From assembly GCA_963765705.1 (NCBI GenBank), contig CAVXXJ010000004.1, positions 124,001 to 188,000 of the forward strand: 64,000 nt of DNA, read 5' to 3'. Each line of letters starts with the position of its first letter. Within the stretch, counting starts at the first letter, position 1. The translations under genes were made by a program, and so were the position numbers. A model generated the notes under the pieces. The model was not told the origin of the DNA. It did not search any database and saw only the letters and a program-made list of their open reading frames with translations. The DNA is from Gaiellasilicea sp963765705 (GTDB taxonomy: Bacteria > Actinomycetota > Thermoleophilia > Gaiellales > Gaiellaceae). This document shows, one piece after another, positions 1 to 8,958 of the stretch.

Positions 1-36
1 CGAGCTCTGGCAGTGGACGGGCGACCGCTGGGAGCT

Positions 37-757
37 TCAGCCCGCGTCGAGCGCCGCGAGCACGTCGGCGCTGTCCCAGACCTGACCGAACACCCGCGCG
101 AAGCCGCTCAGCGCCGCGCGATGGTGCTGCTCGAAGAACGTCGCCGTCGCGTCCTCGACGACGATCACGTTGAAGCCGCGGTCGGCCGCGTCGCGCCCGG
201 TCGTCTCGACGCACATGTCGGTCGCCATGCCCGCGAGCACGAGCGACTCGACAGCCATGTTGCGCAGCAGCCACTCGAGCCCGGTGGAGTTGAACGGCGC
301 TCGACGTGTTCTTGTCGATCACGAGCTCGCCGGCCGCGGGCGCCAGCTCTGCGATCACCTCGTGCTCGAAGGTGCCGCGATGCCACAGCGCCGGTGCGCC
401 GGTGCTCGCAAGCGAGTCGGCATCGCGACGGCGGCGGCGCTCGATCATGTCGCTGCCGTCGGCGAGGAGCGGCCCGTGACGCGTGAAGACGACGCGGCAC
501 CCCGCCGCTCGGAAGCCATCGAGCAGGCGGCGCGCGTTCGGGACGACAGTCTGCGTGACACGCGGCAGGTAGTACTCCGCGATCTCCGGATACCGCTCCG
601 AGAGCATCTGCGGCAGCCCGACGTCGGCATTGCAGCCGTAGTTCTGGATGTCGATCAGGACGAGCGCGGCACGGTTCCAGTCGACCTCGAACGCCGGCCA
701 GGGCATGTGCCAGCCGGCGAATGTCTCCGGCGAGTCGATGGGCGCCAGATCGCTCAG
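37..757 (-). CDS. Isochorismatase-like cysteine hydrolase (frame broken)
   Basis: The isochorismatase-like fold hydrolyses small amides or vinyl ethers using an Asp-Lys-Cys triad. Seen here: an N-terminal strand ALVLIDIQNYG with the family aspartate, and a C-terminal block SLVLAGMATDMCVETTGRDA carrying the nucleophilic cysteine of the TxxCV-type motif. The two halves lie in different frames; one extra base near 298 restores similarity (DKNTSSAFNSTGLEWLL). The start is uncertain: no ATG, GTG or TTG is well placed, the in-frame choices being CTG at 757 and ATG at 706. It is divergent from the amidohydrolase at 940. The substrate cannot be named. Family certain, function open. Confidence 0.8.
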
Positions 758-770
758 GATAGGGTCGACC

Positions 771-939
771 CTAGATGATTGATCGGCGATTCCCGCACTC
801 CCGCATGACGTGCCAGACACGGCGCCGGAACCACCCTCGCCCTTACCAAGGCCAACCAGCCTTGGCTGCGGACGAGTGCGGCCCCCGGCTTGGTCTGGAA
901 CGCCCCCGGGAGCACGCCCATCACCGATCAACCATCTAG
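771..939. promoter_or_regulatory. Divergent promoter region with a 16-bp inverted repeat
   Basis: Bases 924-939 (CCGATCAACCATCTAG) and the reverse complement of 771-786 (CCGATCAATCATCTAG) agree at 15 of 16 positions. One copy lies just upstream of each divergent gene, and the right copy touches the ATG at 940. This placement suggests an operator pair for one regulator controlling both genes. No regulator gene lies next to it. No Shine-Dalgarno sequence precedes the ATG at 940, so that transcript may be leaderless (inference). Confidence 0.5.
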
Positions 940-1788
940 ATGATCACCGACGTCCACACCCACGTCGGCGAGTACCCGCTGCACATCAGCGAGAAGTTCG
1001 CAGCGGAGGCACGCGTCGCCTGGCCCGACGTCCCGCTGGGCGGCACCCTCGACGACCACTACACGGACGCGCTCGCCGACGTCGATCGCGCGGTCGTCCT
1101 CGCCTTCAACGCGCCCGCGGCCGGCTTCGTCGTCCCCAACGACTACGTCGCCTCGTACGTCGCGCGCGATCCCGGCCGGCTGATCGGCTTCGGGGCCGTC
1201 GACCCGTCCGACCCCTCGGCGATCGACGAGCTGGAGCGGATGAAGGGCGACCTCGGCCTCGTCGGCTGCAAGCTCGGCCCGATCTACCAGAACGTCGAGC
1301 CGCTCGGCCCCGCGTTCCTCCGCGTCTGCGAGGCGCTCGAGCGGCTCGAGCTGCCGATGCTGATCCATCAGGGAACGACCTTCGCCCGCTCGGGCTCGCT
1401 TCTCCTCGCACGGCCGATCCTGCTCGACGAGATCGCGTTGCGCTACCCGAAGCTCAAGATCGTGATCGCCCATGTCGGCCATCCCTGGTTCGACGAGGCG
1501 ATCGCGGTCGTGCGGCGCCACCCGCACGTCTACGCCGACATCTCCGGGCTCGTGACGCGGCGCTGGCTGCTCTACCAGGCGCTCGTCAGCGCGACCGAGT
1601 ACCGCGTCGAGCACAAGCTGCTGTTCGGCACCGACTACCCGTTCTTCACGGCGAGGCAGACGATCGACGGCCTGCGCTCGGTCACCGGCAACGCCTTCGG
1701 GCCGCAGATGCCGGTCGTCGACCCGCAGGTGGTCGAGGACATCATCCACCGCCCCACGCTCGAGCTCCTGGAGATCGCCATCCCGTAG
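940..1788 (+). CDS. Amidohydrolase-2 family metal-dependent hydrolase
   Basis: An intact 282-residue TIM-barrel hydrolase of the amidohydrolase_2 (ACMSD-like) group, which hydrolyse or decarboxylate ring-derived carboxylates. Metal-site residues are visible: the DVHTH start (His6, His8), a histidine in MLIHQG, IAHVGHPW, and the aspartate of LLFGTDYPFF near residue 230. The length is normal. It is followed after 9 bases by a quinone oxidoreductase and diverges from an isochorismatase-like gene, so it may belong to a small aromatic or cyclic-amide pathway (inference). Substrate unknown. Confidence 0.85.
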   Translation: MITDVHTHVGEYPLHISEKFAAEARVAWPDVPLGGTLDDHYTDALADVDRAVVLAFNAPAAGFVVPNDYVASYVARDPGRLIGFGAVDPSDPSAIDELERMKGDLGLVGCKLGPIYQNVEPLGPAFLRVCEALERLELPMLIHQGTTFARSGSLLLARPILLDEIALRYPKLKIVIAHVGHPWFDEAIAVVRRHPHVYADISGLVTRRWLLYQALVSATEYRVEHKLLFGTDYPFFTARQTIDGLRSVTGNAFGPQMPVVDPQVVEDIIHRPTLELLEIAIP

Positions 1789-1797
1789 GCTCTCGCC

Positions 1798-2739
1798 ATG
1801 CGAGCAGCCGTGATCAGCGAGCTCGGCCGGCCGCCTGAGGTCGCCGACCGGCCCGAGCCCTCCGGCGAGGCGGTTTACGAGATCTCGGCGGTGTCGCTGA
1901 ACCCGATCGACGTCAACGTCGGCGCCGGCCGCTACTTCGGCGGGCACCCGGAGCTCCCGTTCGTACCCGGCTGCGAGGGCGTCGGGCACGCGGCCGACGG
2001 CACACGCGTCTACCTCTTCGGCGACGGCCTCGGCCTCGCCCGCGACGGCCTGCTCGCGGAGCGGGCGGCAGCGCCGGCCGACCTCGGCATCCCGCTCCCG
2101 GACTCGGCGTCCGACGAGCTCGCCGCCTCGTGCGGCATCGCCGGCATGGCGGGCTGGATGCCCGTCGCATGGCGCGCACCCGTGCGGGAAGACGACCGCG
2201 TGCTGGTGCTGGGCGCGACCGGCACGGTCGGCCTCGTCGCCGTGCAGGCCGCGAAGCTGCTCGGCGCAGGCCACGTCGTCGCTGCGGGACGAAATCCCGA
2301 GCGGCTGCAGCGCGCGGCCGAGCTGGGTGCCGACGCGACGGTCAGCCTCGCCGAGGACGATCTCGTCGCCGCCTTCAAGGAAGCGGCCGGCGGCGCCGGG
2401 CCGACGTATATCGTCGACACGCTCTGGGGCGAGCCCGTGGCCGCGGCGATCCAGGCGGCCGCGCCGGGCTGGCGCCTCGTCCAGATCGGCCAGTCCGCCG
2501 GCCCGGAGGCGACGCTGGCCTCGGCGGCGATCCGCGGCAAGGTGGGCGAGATCTACGGCTTCACGGACTTCGCCGTGCCCAGGGACGAGTTCCGCGAGCA
2601 CTACCTGCGCCTCGTCGGCCACGCGGCCGCGGGCAAGATCGTCCTCGACCTCGAGACGTACCCGCTCGACCGGATCACGGAGGCCTGGGAGCGTCAGGCC
2701 GCCGGCGCGAACGCGAAGATCGTCGTCCAGCTCGCCTAG
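1798..2739 (+). CDS. Zinc-independent MDR quinone oxidoreductase
   Basis: A medium-chain dehydrogenase/reductase of the quinone oxidoreductase group, which reduces quinones or enones with NADPH. Seen: a GroES-like N-terminal half (SLNPIDVNVGAGRYFGGHPE), a Rossmann motif VLVLGATGTVGLVAVQAAK near residues 137-155 and a C-terminal ITEAWERQAAG segment; the structural-zinc cysteine cluster is absent. At 313 residues it is intact and slightly short for the family. Probably co-transcribed with the upstream amidohydrolase. Its TAG stop is interleaved with that of the convergent threonine aldolase inside one CTAG. Confidence 0.85.
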   Translation: MRAAVISELGRPPEVADRPEPSGEAVYEISAVSLNPIDVNVGAGRYFGGHPELPFVPGCEGVGHAADGTRVYLFGDGLGLARDGLLAERAAAPADLGIPLPDSASDELAASCGIAGMAGWMPVAWRAPVREDDRVLVLGATGTVGLVAVQAAKLLGAGHVVAAGRNPERLQRAAELGADATVSLAEDDLVAAFKEAAGGAGPTYIVDTLWGEPVAAAIQAAAPGWRLVQIGQSAGPEATLASAAIRGKVGEIYGFTDFAVPRDEFREHYLRLVGHAAAGKIVLDLETYPLDRITEAWERQAAGANAKIVVQLA

Positions 2740-3759
2740 GAGGGCTTGGCGGCGAGCTCGGCGACAACCTCCGCAGCCCGGGCGACCTCGGCGTCGCCGA
2801 TCAGACGGTGGGTGACGAAGCGGACGCGGCTCGTGTCCCGCTCCAGGGCAAGGACGCCGTGCTCGGCCAGCAGCGGCAGGAACTCGTCCGGGTAGAGCTC
2901 CGTGGCGCTGACGTCGACGAGCACGATGTTCGTCTCGATCTCGCGCGGGCTCGACCTCGATGCCGGGGATCTCGTGGAGTAGGTCGGCGAGCTCACGCGC
3001 CCGCCGGTGATCGTCGGCGAGCCGGTCGACGAGCGTGTCGAGCGCGACGAGCGCCGCCGCGGCCGCGATGCCGGCCTTGTGCACGCTCGCGCCGCCGAGC
3101 CGCCGCAGCGTCTCGTGCGCGAGCTCGATCACCTGCGCGCGGCCGGCGAGGATCGCCCCCATCGGCGCGCAGAGTCCCTTGTTCAGGCTGACCGCCACCG
3201 TGTTCGCAGGAGCCGCAAGCTCGCGCACCGGGACGCCGAGCGCGACGGCCGCGTTGAAGAGCCGTGCCCCGTCGAGATGGACGTAGGCGCCGTGGCTCTG
3301 TGCCGCCCGGGCCAACTCGGCCGTCAGCTCCGGCGTCATGACGGTGCCGCCTGCCCGCGTGTGCGTGTTCTCGAGCACGAGCATCAGCGCGCCGGTCTCG
3401 ACGATCAGCTCCTCCACCTCCGCCGGGTCGAGCCGTCCATTCTCCGCCCAGAGCGAGTCCGCCTCGAGGCCGGCGATCTCCTCGATCCCCATCGCCTCCG
3501 AGGTGAGAACGTGCGAGGAGGTCTCGAGGACGACGGTGCTTCCCCGCGGCGCGATCGTCAGCAGCGCAACCAGGTTGGCCATCCCGCAGGTGGGCACCCA
3601 GAGCGCCGCCTCCTTCCCGAGCAGGCCGGCCATGCGCTCCTGCAGCTCGTTGACGGACGGATCCTCGCCGACCGTCGCCCAGCCGAGCTCCGCCGACCGC
3701 ATCGCCTCCCACATCTCGTCCGTCGGGGGCGCGTGCACGTCCGAGCGGAGGTCGATCAC
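2736..3759 (-). CDS. Low-specificity threonine aldolase family PLP enzyme (frame broken)
   Basis: PLP enzyme of the beta-eliminating lyase/threonine aldolase family, cleaving beta-hydroxy-alpha-amino acids to glycine and an aldehyde. Seen: VIDLRSDVHAPPTDEM at the start, the strand HLDGARLFNAAVAL with the PLP-pyridine aspartate, and NTVAVSLNKGLCAPMGA with the Schiff-base lysine. The last 85 residues, from PREIETNIVLVDV, are in another frame; the break is near 2945. The GTG start overlaps the stop of the upstream D-aminoacylase by GTGA, so translation is coupled. It is the last gene of the left arm of divergon A. Thr, allo-Thr or another 3-hydroxy amino acid are all possible. Confidence 0.88.
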
Positions 3760-5361
3760 CGGCGCAGGAGGTGCCGGCCCGGCCGCGCGCCCGTGTGCTC
3801 GGCGCCGTCGACGACGAGGACGCCGTTGACGAGGACGTGCTCGATCCCGCGTGCGTACACGGTCGGATTCTCGCGCGTCGAGACGTCGTCGAGCTCGTCC
3901 CAGTCGAACACCACGACGTCGGCGCTGTAGCCCGCCCGCAGGAGGCCGCGATCCCAGAGGCCGAAGTGCGCCGCCGGCATGCTCGTCATCTTCCGGATCG
4001 CCTCCTCCAGGCGCAGCGTGCCCTGCTCGCGCACGTGGTGGGTGAGGTAGTGGACGTGTCCGGCAAAGCCGAGCGGGTGCTTCATGATCTCGCTCAGCGG
4101 GCCGCTGTCCTGGACGGTGAAGGTGTCGACGCCGAGGCAGAAGAGCGGGTGGCCGATCATCTCCGCCAGGTGCTCGTCGGTGAAGAGCGTCCCGACCGTG
4201 AGGATCGCCTCGTAGTCCGTGCCCGCGTCGGCGAGGATGTCGAGGTAGCACTCCCACGGGTCCTTGCCGAGCTTCTCGGAGATCTGCCGGAAGTTCAGCC
4301 CGCCGAGGTCCGGATACTGCGGAGTCGCCTGGAAGTGGACGCGCTCCCACTCGCCCTTGTGGATGAAGCGCCAGTAGCGGTCGCTCTCGTTGCGCATCCG
4401 CTCGCGGAGCGCCGGGTCGCGCAGCTTCGCCGCCGCGGCCTCCGGCCCGTCCTCGGCCACCCACGGCGGCAGGATCCCGGCCATCTGGCCCAGGCCCTCG
4501 CGGAACGGCGTCGTGTCGGCGAGGACGTCGAGCCCCGTCTCGCGGCTCGCCGCCATCTTCTCGACCGCGCGCTCCCAGCCGCGCTCGGGCGCGTTCGTGT
4601 TGTGGCGGACGTTCAGGTGCGAGATCTCCGCTCGCGTGCCTCCTGCCCGGGCGACCGCGAGGAACTCGTCGATCGCCTCGAGCAGGCCCGAGTCGCGGTT
4701 GCGGATGTGGCTCGTGTAGATGCCGTCGTACTCCCCGGCGACGGCGTTCAGGCGCATCAGCTCCTCGGCCGTCGCCTCCCGCCCCGGGTTGAACTCGAGC
4801 CCCGTCGACATCCCGAGCGCCCCCGACTGCATCGCCTCGTGGACGAAGCCCTCCATCGCCGCCATCTGCTCGGAGGATCGGCGCCGAGCCGGACACTCCC
4901 GCGGCGAGGCGGATCGCGTTGTGGCCGACGAACCAGGCGAAGTTCGGCGTGTGGCCGACGTCCGAGAGGAACTCGAGGTGCTCGCCGAAGGTCGACCACG
5001 GGATCGTCGGCTTGTCGAAGCCGAACGAGTGCAGCCGGCTGCGGATCGTCGGCTCGGATGCGTCGGTGACGGGCGCGTAGCTCCAGCCGCAGTTGCCGAC
5101 GACCTCGGTCGTCACGCCCTGCCGGATCGTGCTCTCCGCGGTCGGGTTGGCGAGGATCGAGAAGTCGCTGTGGCTGTGCGGGTCGACGAAGCCGGGGCAG
5201 ACGATCTTGCCGGTCGCGTCGATGACGCGGTCCGCGGTCGCGGCCGCACCGAGCCGGCCGACGTCGGCGATCTTGCCGCCCTCGATCGCGACGTCGCCGA
5301 GGTACGGCGGGCTGCCGGCGCCGTCGGCGACCCAGCCGCCACGGATCAGGACGTCGAGCAA
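3756..5361 (-). CDS. D-aminoacylase / N-acyl-D-amino-acid deacylase family (frame broken)
   Basis: Amidohydrolase-3 family enzyme expected to remove the acyl group from N-acyl-D-amino acids. Seen: a typical start LDVLIRGGWVADGAG, the metal-binding loop GFVDPHSHSDFSIL, VTTEVVGNCGWSYAPV (the GNCG loop normal for this family), a SHIRNRD segment, and a C-terminal beta-domain SADVVVFDWDEL. The frame shifts once near 4875, around MAAMEGFVHEAM. The TTG start follows directly on the TAG stop of the upstream permease, so the five upstream genes feed into it. A paralogue closes the other arm of divergon A (19398-20954). Confidence 0.88.
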
Positions 5362-6262
5362 CTACTTCTTCGTCGCGGGCGTGTCGCCGACGTGCGGGCC
5401 GAGCCGCGGATCGAGGATGTCCCGCAGCCCGTCGCCGAGGAGGTTGAAGCCCAGCACGACGACCATGATCGCGAGGCCCGGGAAGATCGACAGCCACGCG
5501 CTGACGTCGATGTAGGTTCGCGCGGTGCTCAGCATGCTGCCCCAGGCGGCCTCCGGCGGCTGCGTGCCGAGCCCGAGGAAGCTGAGCGCCGCCTCGGCCA
5601 GGATCGCGACCGACAGGTAGACGGAGACGAGCACGAGCAGCGGCGCCCCGATGTTGGGGATCACGTGCTTGACCATGATCCGCAGCCCGCTCGCCCCGAG
5701 CGCCCGTGACGACTCGGTGTACGGATAGCCCATCACCTCGAGCACGGCGCCGCGCACGACCCGCGCGAACGCGGGCAGGATCACGATCCCGATCGCGATC
5801 ATCGCGTTGCGGCGGTTCGGCCCGAGGAGGCCGGCGATGATGATCGCGAGCACGATCCCGGGCAGCGAGAACATGATGTCGACGAGCCGCATCAGCACCG
5901 TGTCGACGATCCCCTTGTAGTAGCCGGCCAGCAGGCCGAACAGGACGCCGCCGACGAAGGCGATCGAGACGGAGATCGCACCGACCTGGAGCGACACCTG
6001 CGCCCCGTGGATGATGCGCGCCATCGTGTCGCGGCCGAGCTCGTCCGTGCCCATCGGGTGCGCCCAGCTCGGCCCCTCGAAGCGGAGGGAGGCCAGCTCG
6101 TCAGGGTCGAGCCGCCAGAGCTGCGGCCCGAGCAGGGCGACGAGGACGTTGAAGACGACGATGGCGGCGCCGGCGAGCCCGATCGGGTTGCGCCACTTGC
6201 CCAGCCGCGTTGAAGCGGCGATGCCGCGTCTCGCCCCAGGTGTCGACGCTGGCCTCGCTCAT
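5362..6262 (-). CDS. Peptide-type ABC transporter permease, DppC/OppC-like (frame broken)
   Basis: Inner-membrane permease of a family-5 peptide importer. Seen: an N-terminal membrane helix (NPIGLAGAAIVVFNVLVALL), the DppC hallmark HPMGTDELGRDTMARIIHGA, the EAA loop ESSRALGASGLRIMVKHVIP and a C-terminal LGDGLRDILDPRL. The start is the ATG at 6262, overlapping the upstream permease stop as ATGA. One extra base near 6212 separates the first ~17 residues (MSEASVDTWGETRHRRFN) from the rest. It pairs with the DppB-like permease and with the ATPases encoded on the opposite strand at 10887. Confidence 0.9.
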
Positions 6263-7209
6263 TCCTGCGAGATCCTCGGGTCGAGGACGCCGTAGAGGAG
6301 GTCGACGAGCAGGTTGGCGAAGATGAAGGTGAACGCGATCAGCAGCGTCATCGCCTGGATCACGGGGTAGTCGCGCCCGAAGATCGCCTGCAGGAGGACG
6401 TAGCCGACGCCGGGCAGCCCGAAGATGGTCTCGATGATCGCGGCTCCCCCGATCAGCACGCCGATCTCGAAGCCGATGATCGTGACGACGGGGATCAGGG
6501 CGTTCCGCAGCGCGTGCTTCGAGATCACCGTCCTCCTGCCGACGCCCTTCGCGCGGGCGGTGCGGACGTAGTCCTGCCCGAGCACCTCCAGCATCGTCGC
6601 GCGCACCATGCGCATCACGATCGCCATCGTGAACACCGAGATCGAGAGCGCCGGGAGGATGAACTGGCTCAGGTTCCCGATCGGGTCGTCGAACGGGGAG
6701 ATGTAGACGAGGGGCGGCACCCAGCCGAACACGCGCGACGTGAGCAGCAGCAGCAGCGTCGCGAGCCAGAAGCTCGGGACGCTGAGCCCGACGAGGCCGC
6801 CGACGCGCGCGGCGAGGTCCCAGCCCGTGTCGCGCTTGACGGCGGAGAGCACGCCGAGCGGGACGCCGACGACAGTCGCGATCAGGAGCGCGAGGAGGAC
6901 CAGCTCGAGCGTGACCGTCAGCGCGTCGAAGACGATGTTCGAGACCGGCTCGGTGTTGCGGAGCGAGAAGCCGAAGTCTCCCTGCACGACGCCGCTGATC
7001 CAGCGCCAGTACTGCTCCGGGTAGGAGCCGTTCAGGCCGAGCTGCTCACGCGCCTGCTGCTTGACCTCCTCGCTGGCGGTCTGGTCGCCGCCGAAGAGGA
7101 TGTCGATGATGTCGCCGGGCAGCAGCCGGACCATGAGGAAGATCCCGACCGAGACGACGATGAGCGTCGGGATCGCGAACGCGATCCGCTTGAGGATGTA
7201 GCCGCCCAT
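6259..7209 (-). CDS. Peptide-type ABC transporter permease, DppB/OppB-like
   Basis: Intact 316-residue permease with about six membrane helices. It starts MGGYILKRIAFAIPTLIVVS, has the DppB-type large periplasmic loop after helix 1 (LPGDIIDILFGGDQ), the EAA loop VRTARAKGVGRRTVISKHAL that contacts the ATPase, and ends with LLYGVLDPRI. It lies between the binding-protein gene (86-base gap containing a strong hairpin) and the DppC-like gene (4-base overlap). Imports di/oligopeptides, or other substrates in related Ni or glutathione systems; the true substrate is inferred from neighbours only. Confidence 0.93.
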   Translation of the reverse strand: MGGYILKRIAFAIPTLIVVSVGIFLMVRLLPGDIIDILFGGDQTASEEVKQQAREQLGLNGSYPEQYWRWISGVVQGDFGFSLRNTEPVSNIVFDALTVTLELVLLALLIATVVGVPLGVLSAVKRDTGWDLAARVGGLVGLSVPSFWLATLLLLLTSRVFGWVPPLVYISPFDDPIGNLSQFILPALSISVFTMAIVMRMVRATMLEVLGQDYVRTARAKGVGRRTVISKHALRNALIPVVTIIGFEIGVLIGGAAIIETIFGLPGVGYVLLQAIFGRDYPVIQAMTLLIAFTFIFANLLVDLLYGVLDPRISQE

Positions 7210-7241
7210 GCTCGGCCGGTCCTACCGGACCCTGAATTGAG

Positions 7242-7275
7242 CTGGAGGGACGCCGCCGAAGCGGCGCCCCTCCAG
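7242..7275 (-). promoter_or_regulatory. Intercistronic hairpin with a UUCG tetraloop
   Basis: In the left-arm transcript this sequence folds into a 15-bp stem (14 of 15 paired; CTGGAGGGGCGCCGC against GCGGCGTCCCTCCAG) closed by a C(UUCG)G tetraloop, among the most stable RNA loops known. It sits between the binding-protein gene and the permease genes. No U-run follows, so it is more likely an RNA-stabilising or attenuating element that keeps binding-protein expression above permease expression than a full terminator (inference). Confidence 0.65.
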
Positions 7276-7295
7276 GTCGACGGGACTGCTGTCGG

Positions 7296-8924
7296 TCACC
7301 CGTCCAGCCACACGTTGCGGAGCCCCGTGTTGAAGTCGCTGAACGCGACGTACATGTTCTTCACGCGCTTGCGGACGACCTGGTACTTCTTGATCGCCAC
7401 GAGCGGGATCTGCACCGGGTCGAGCATGAGCTCCCGCTGCGCCGCCTTGTAGATCGGCACCCGCTTCGCCGGGTCGAGCTGGATCCGGCCGTTGCCGATC
7501 CCTCGCCACGCCTTGACGTTCCGGTACTCCGGGTACCAGATGTTGAAGACGGGGGCGGCCGGGTGGAACTCGGCCACGTACCCGTCGACATCGCCGCGCA
7601 TGCCGCGACCGGTGAGATCCCAGTCGAACGTTCCCGCGGCCGTTGTTGGCGGCGAAGGTGCCGGCCTCCTGGGCGACGATCTCGACGTCGATGTTGATCG
7701 CCTTCAGCTGCGACTGGACGACCGCGGAGATCAGCGGATAGTCCTGCAGGGCGAACGTCGTCATCGTGACCTTGAACCCCCTGGACTCGCCCGCGTCCGC
7801 CATCAGCTTCCTCGCCATCGGCAGGTCGAACTTCTCGTACTTCTGCTTCAGCTCCGCGTCCGTCAGCGGCCAGGGGCCGTAGCCGGGCGGAACATGCCCC
7901 GAGTACTCGGCCTCGCCGCTGTAGACCCGCCGGATGATGTCCGCGCGGTTGATCGCGTGGTTGACCGCCAGGCGCACGCGCCTTCTTGTGCCACGGCTTG
8001 TCCTCGCCGCGCTTGATCGTCATCTGCAGCTCGCGGAAGGCGGCGTTCGGCCCCTTCAGGACGGTCAGGTCGCTGTTGTTCGCCAGCGACCGGGCGACCT
8101 CGACCGAGAGCGTCGCGCCGTCGATCGCCCCGGCACGCAGCGCCGCAACGCGGGCCTGCTCGTCGCCGAGGATCTTCAGCTGCATCGAGTCCATGTACGG
8201 GAAGCCCTTCTTCCAGTGCCTCGCGAACTTGACGTACTCGACGCGGTCGTTCGGCTCGTAGCCGAGCATCCGGTACGGGCCGGTGCCGATCGCGTTCCGG
8301 GAGACGTTGATCTGGTCGTAGAGACCCTCCGGGACGATCGGTGCGTAGCGCTGCCAGGCGAAGAAGCCGATGATGCGGGCGTCGGCCTGCTTCAGGTGCA
8401 GGATGAAGACGTACTTCGAGACGACCTGGACCCTGTCGATCGCCGGCACCTGCGCGACGGTGGAGATGCTCCCCGGCAGCGGCGGGTTGAGCATCCGCTC
8501 GACCGAGTACTTGACGTCGGCGGCCGTGACTTCCTTGCCGTTGTGGAACTTGACGCCCCGCTTCAGCGTCCAGCGGATCGCCGTCTTGTTGATGATCTCG
8601 AACTTCTCGGCGAGGGCGGGCCTGACGTTCAGGTTCCGGTCCCACTCGACCAGCGAGTCGTAGGCGAACTCCTTCGCCCAGTGGTTCGCGGTCAGGATCC
8701 CGCCGAACGGCGCCACATGCGCCGGATCCGACTCGAGCCCCCAGATCAGCCTGCCGCCCCGCTTGATCGGGACGGCGCGGTGCCGCTTCGTCGCCGCGGC
8801 CGCCGGTGCCGCCGAGGGCGCTCGCCGCAACGGCGCCCGCACCGACCTGCCCGGCCTTCTTCAGCAGCTCTCGGCGGTCGAGCTGCCCGCCGGCCGGGCT
8901 ACCGGACGTAGTTTCGTCTGACAT
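7296..8924 (-). CDS. Peptide ABC transporter substrate-binding protein, family 5, Tat-type signal (frame broken)
   Basis: Extracytoplasmic solute-binding protein (DppA/OppA type). Seen: a twin-arginine leader LDRRELLKKAGQVGAGAVAA near residue 16, the family block FHNGKEVTAADVKYSVERML, GTGPYRMLGYEPNDRVEYVK, VNHAINRADIIRRVYSGEA, and a C-terminus ending FNTGLRNVWLDG. Three indels split the frame, near 8815, 7982 and 7635. The ATG at 8924 was chosen because a strong GGGAGGGG stands 9 bases upstream and the Tat motif then falls correctly. It follows the enolase-family gene by 34 bases. Confidence 0.9.
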
Positions 8925-8958
8925 CGTGTCCGCCCCTCCCTCTCCTCTGAAAGGTCGG

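Noticed and set aside
928..5361. A 1477-codon open frame on the minus strand
   Set aside because: It joins D-aminoacylase and threonine aldolase pieces through frameshifts and then reads Arg-rich antisense of the genes at 940-2739; not one protein.
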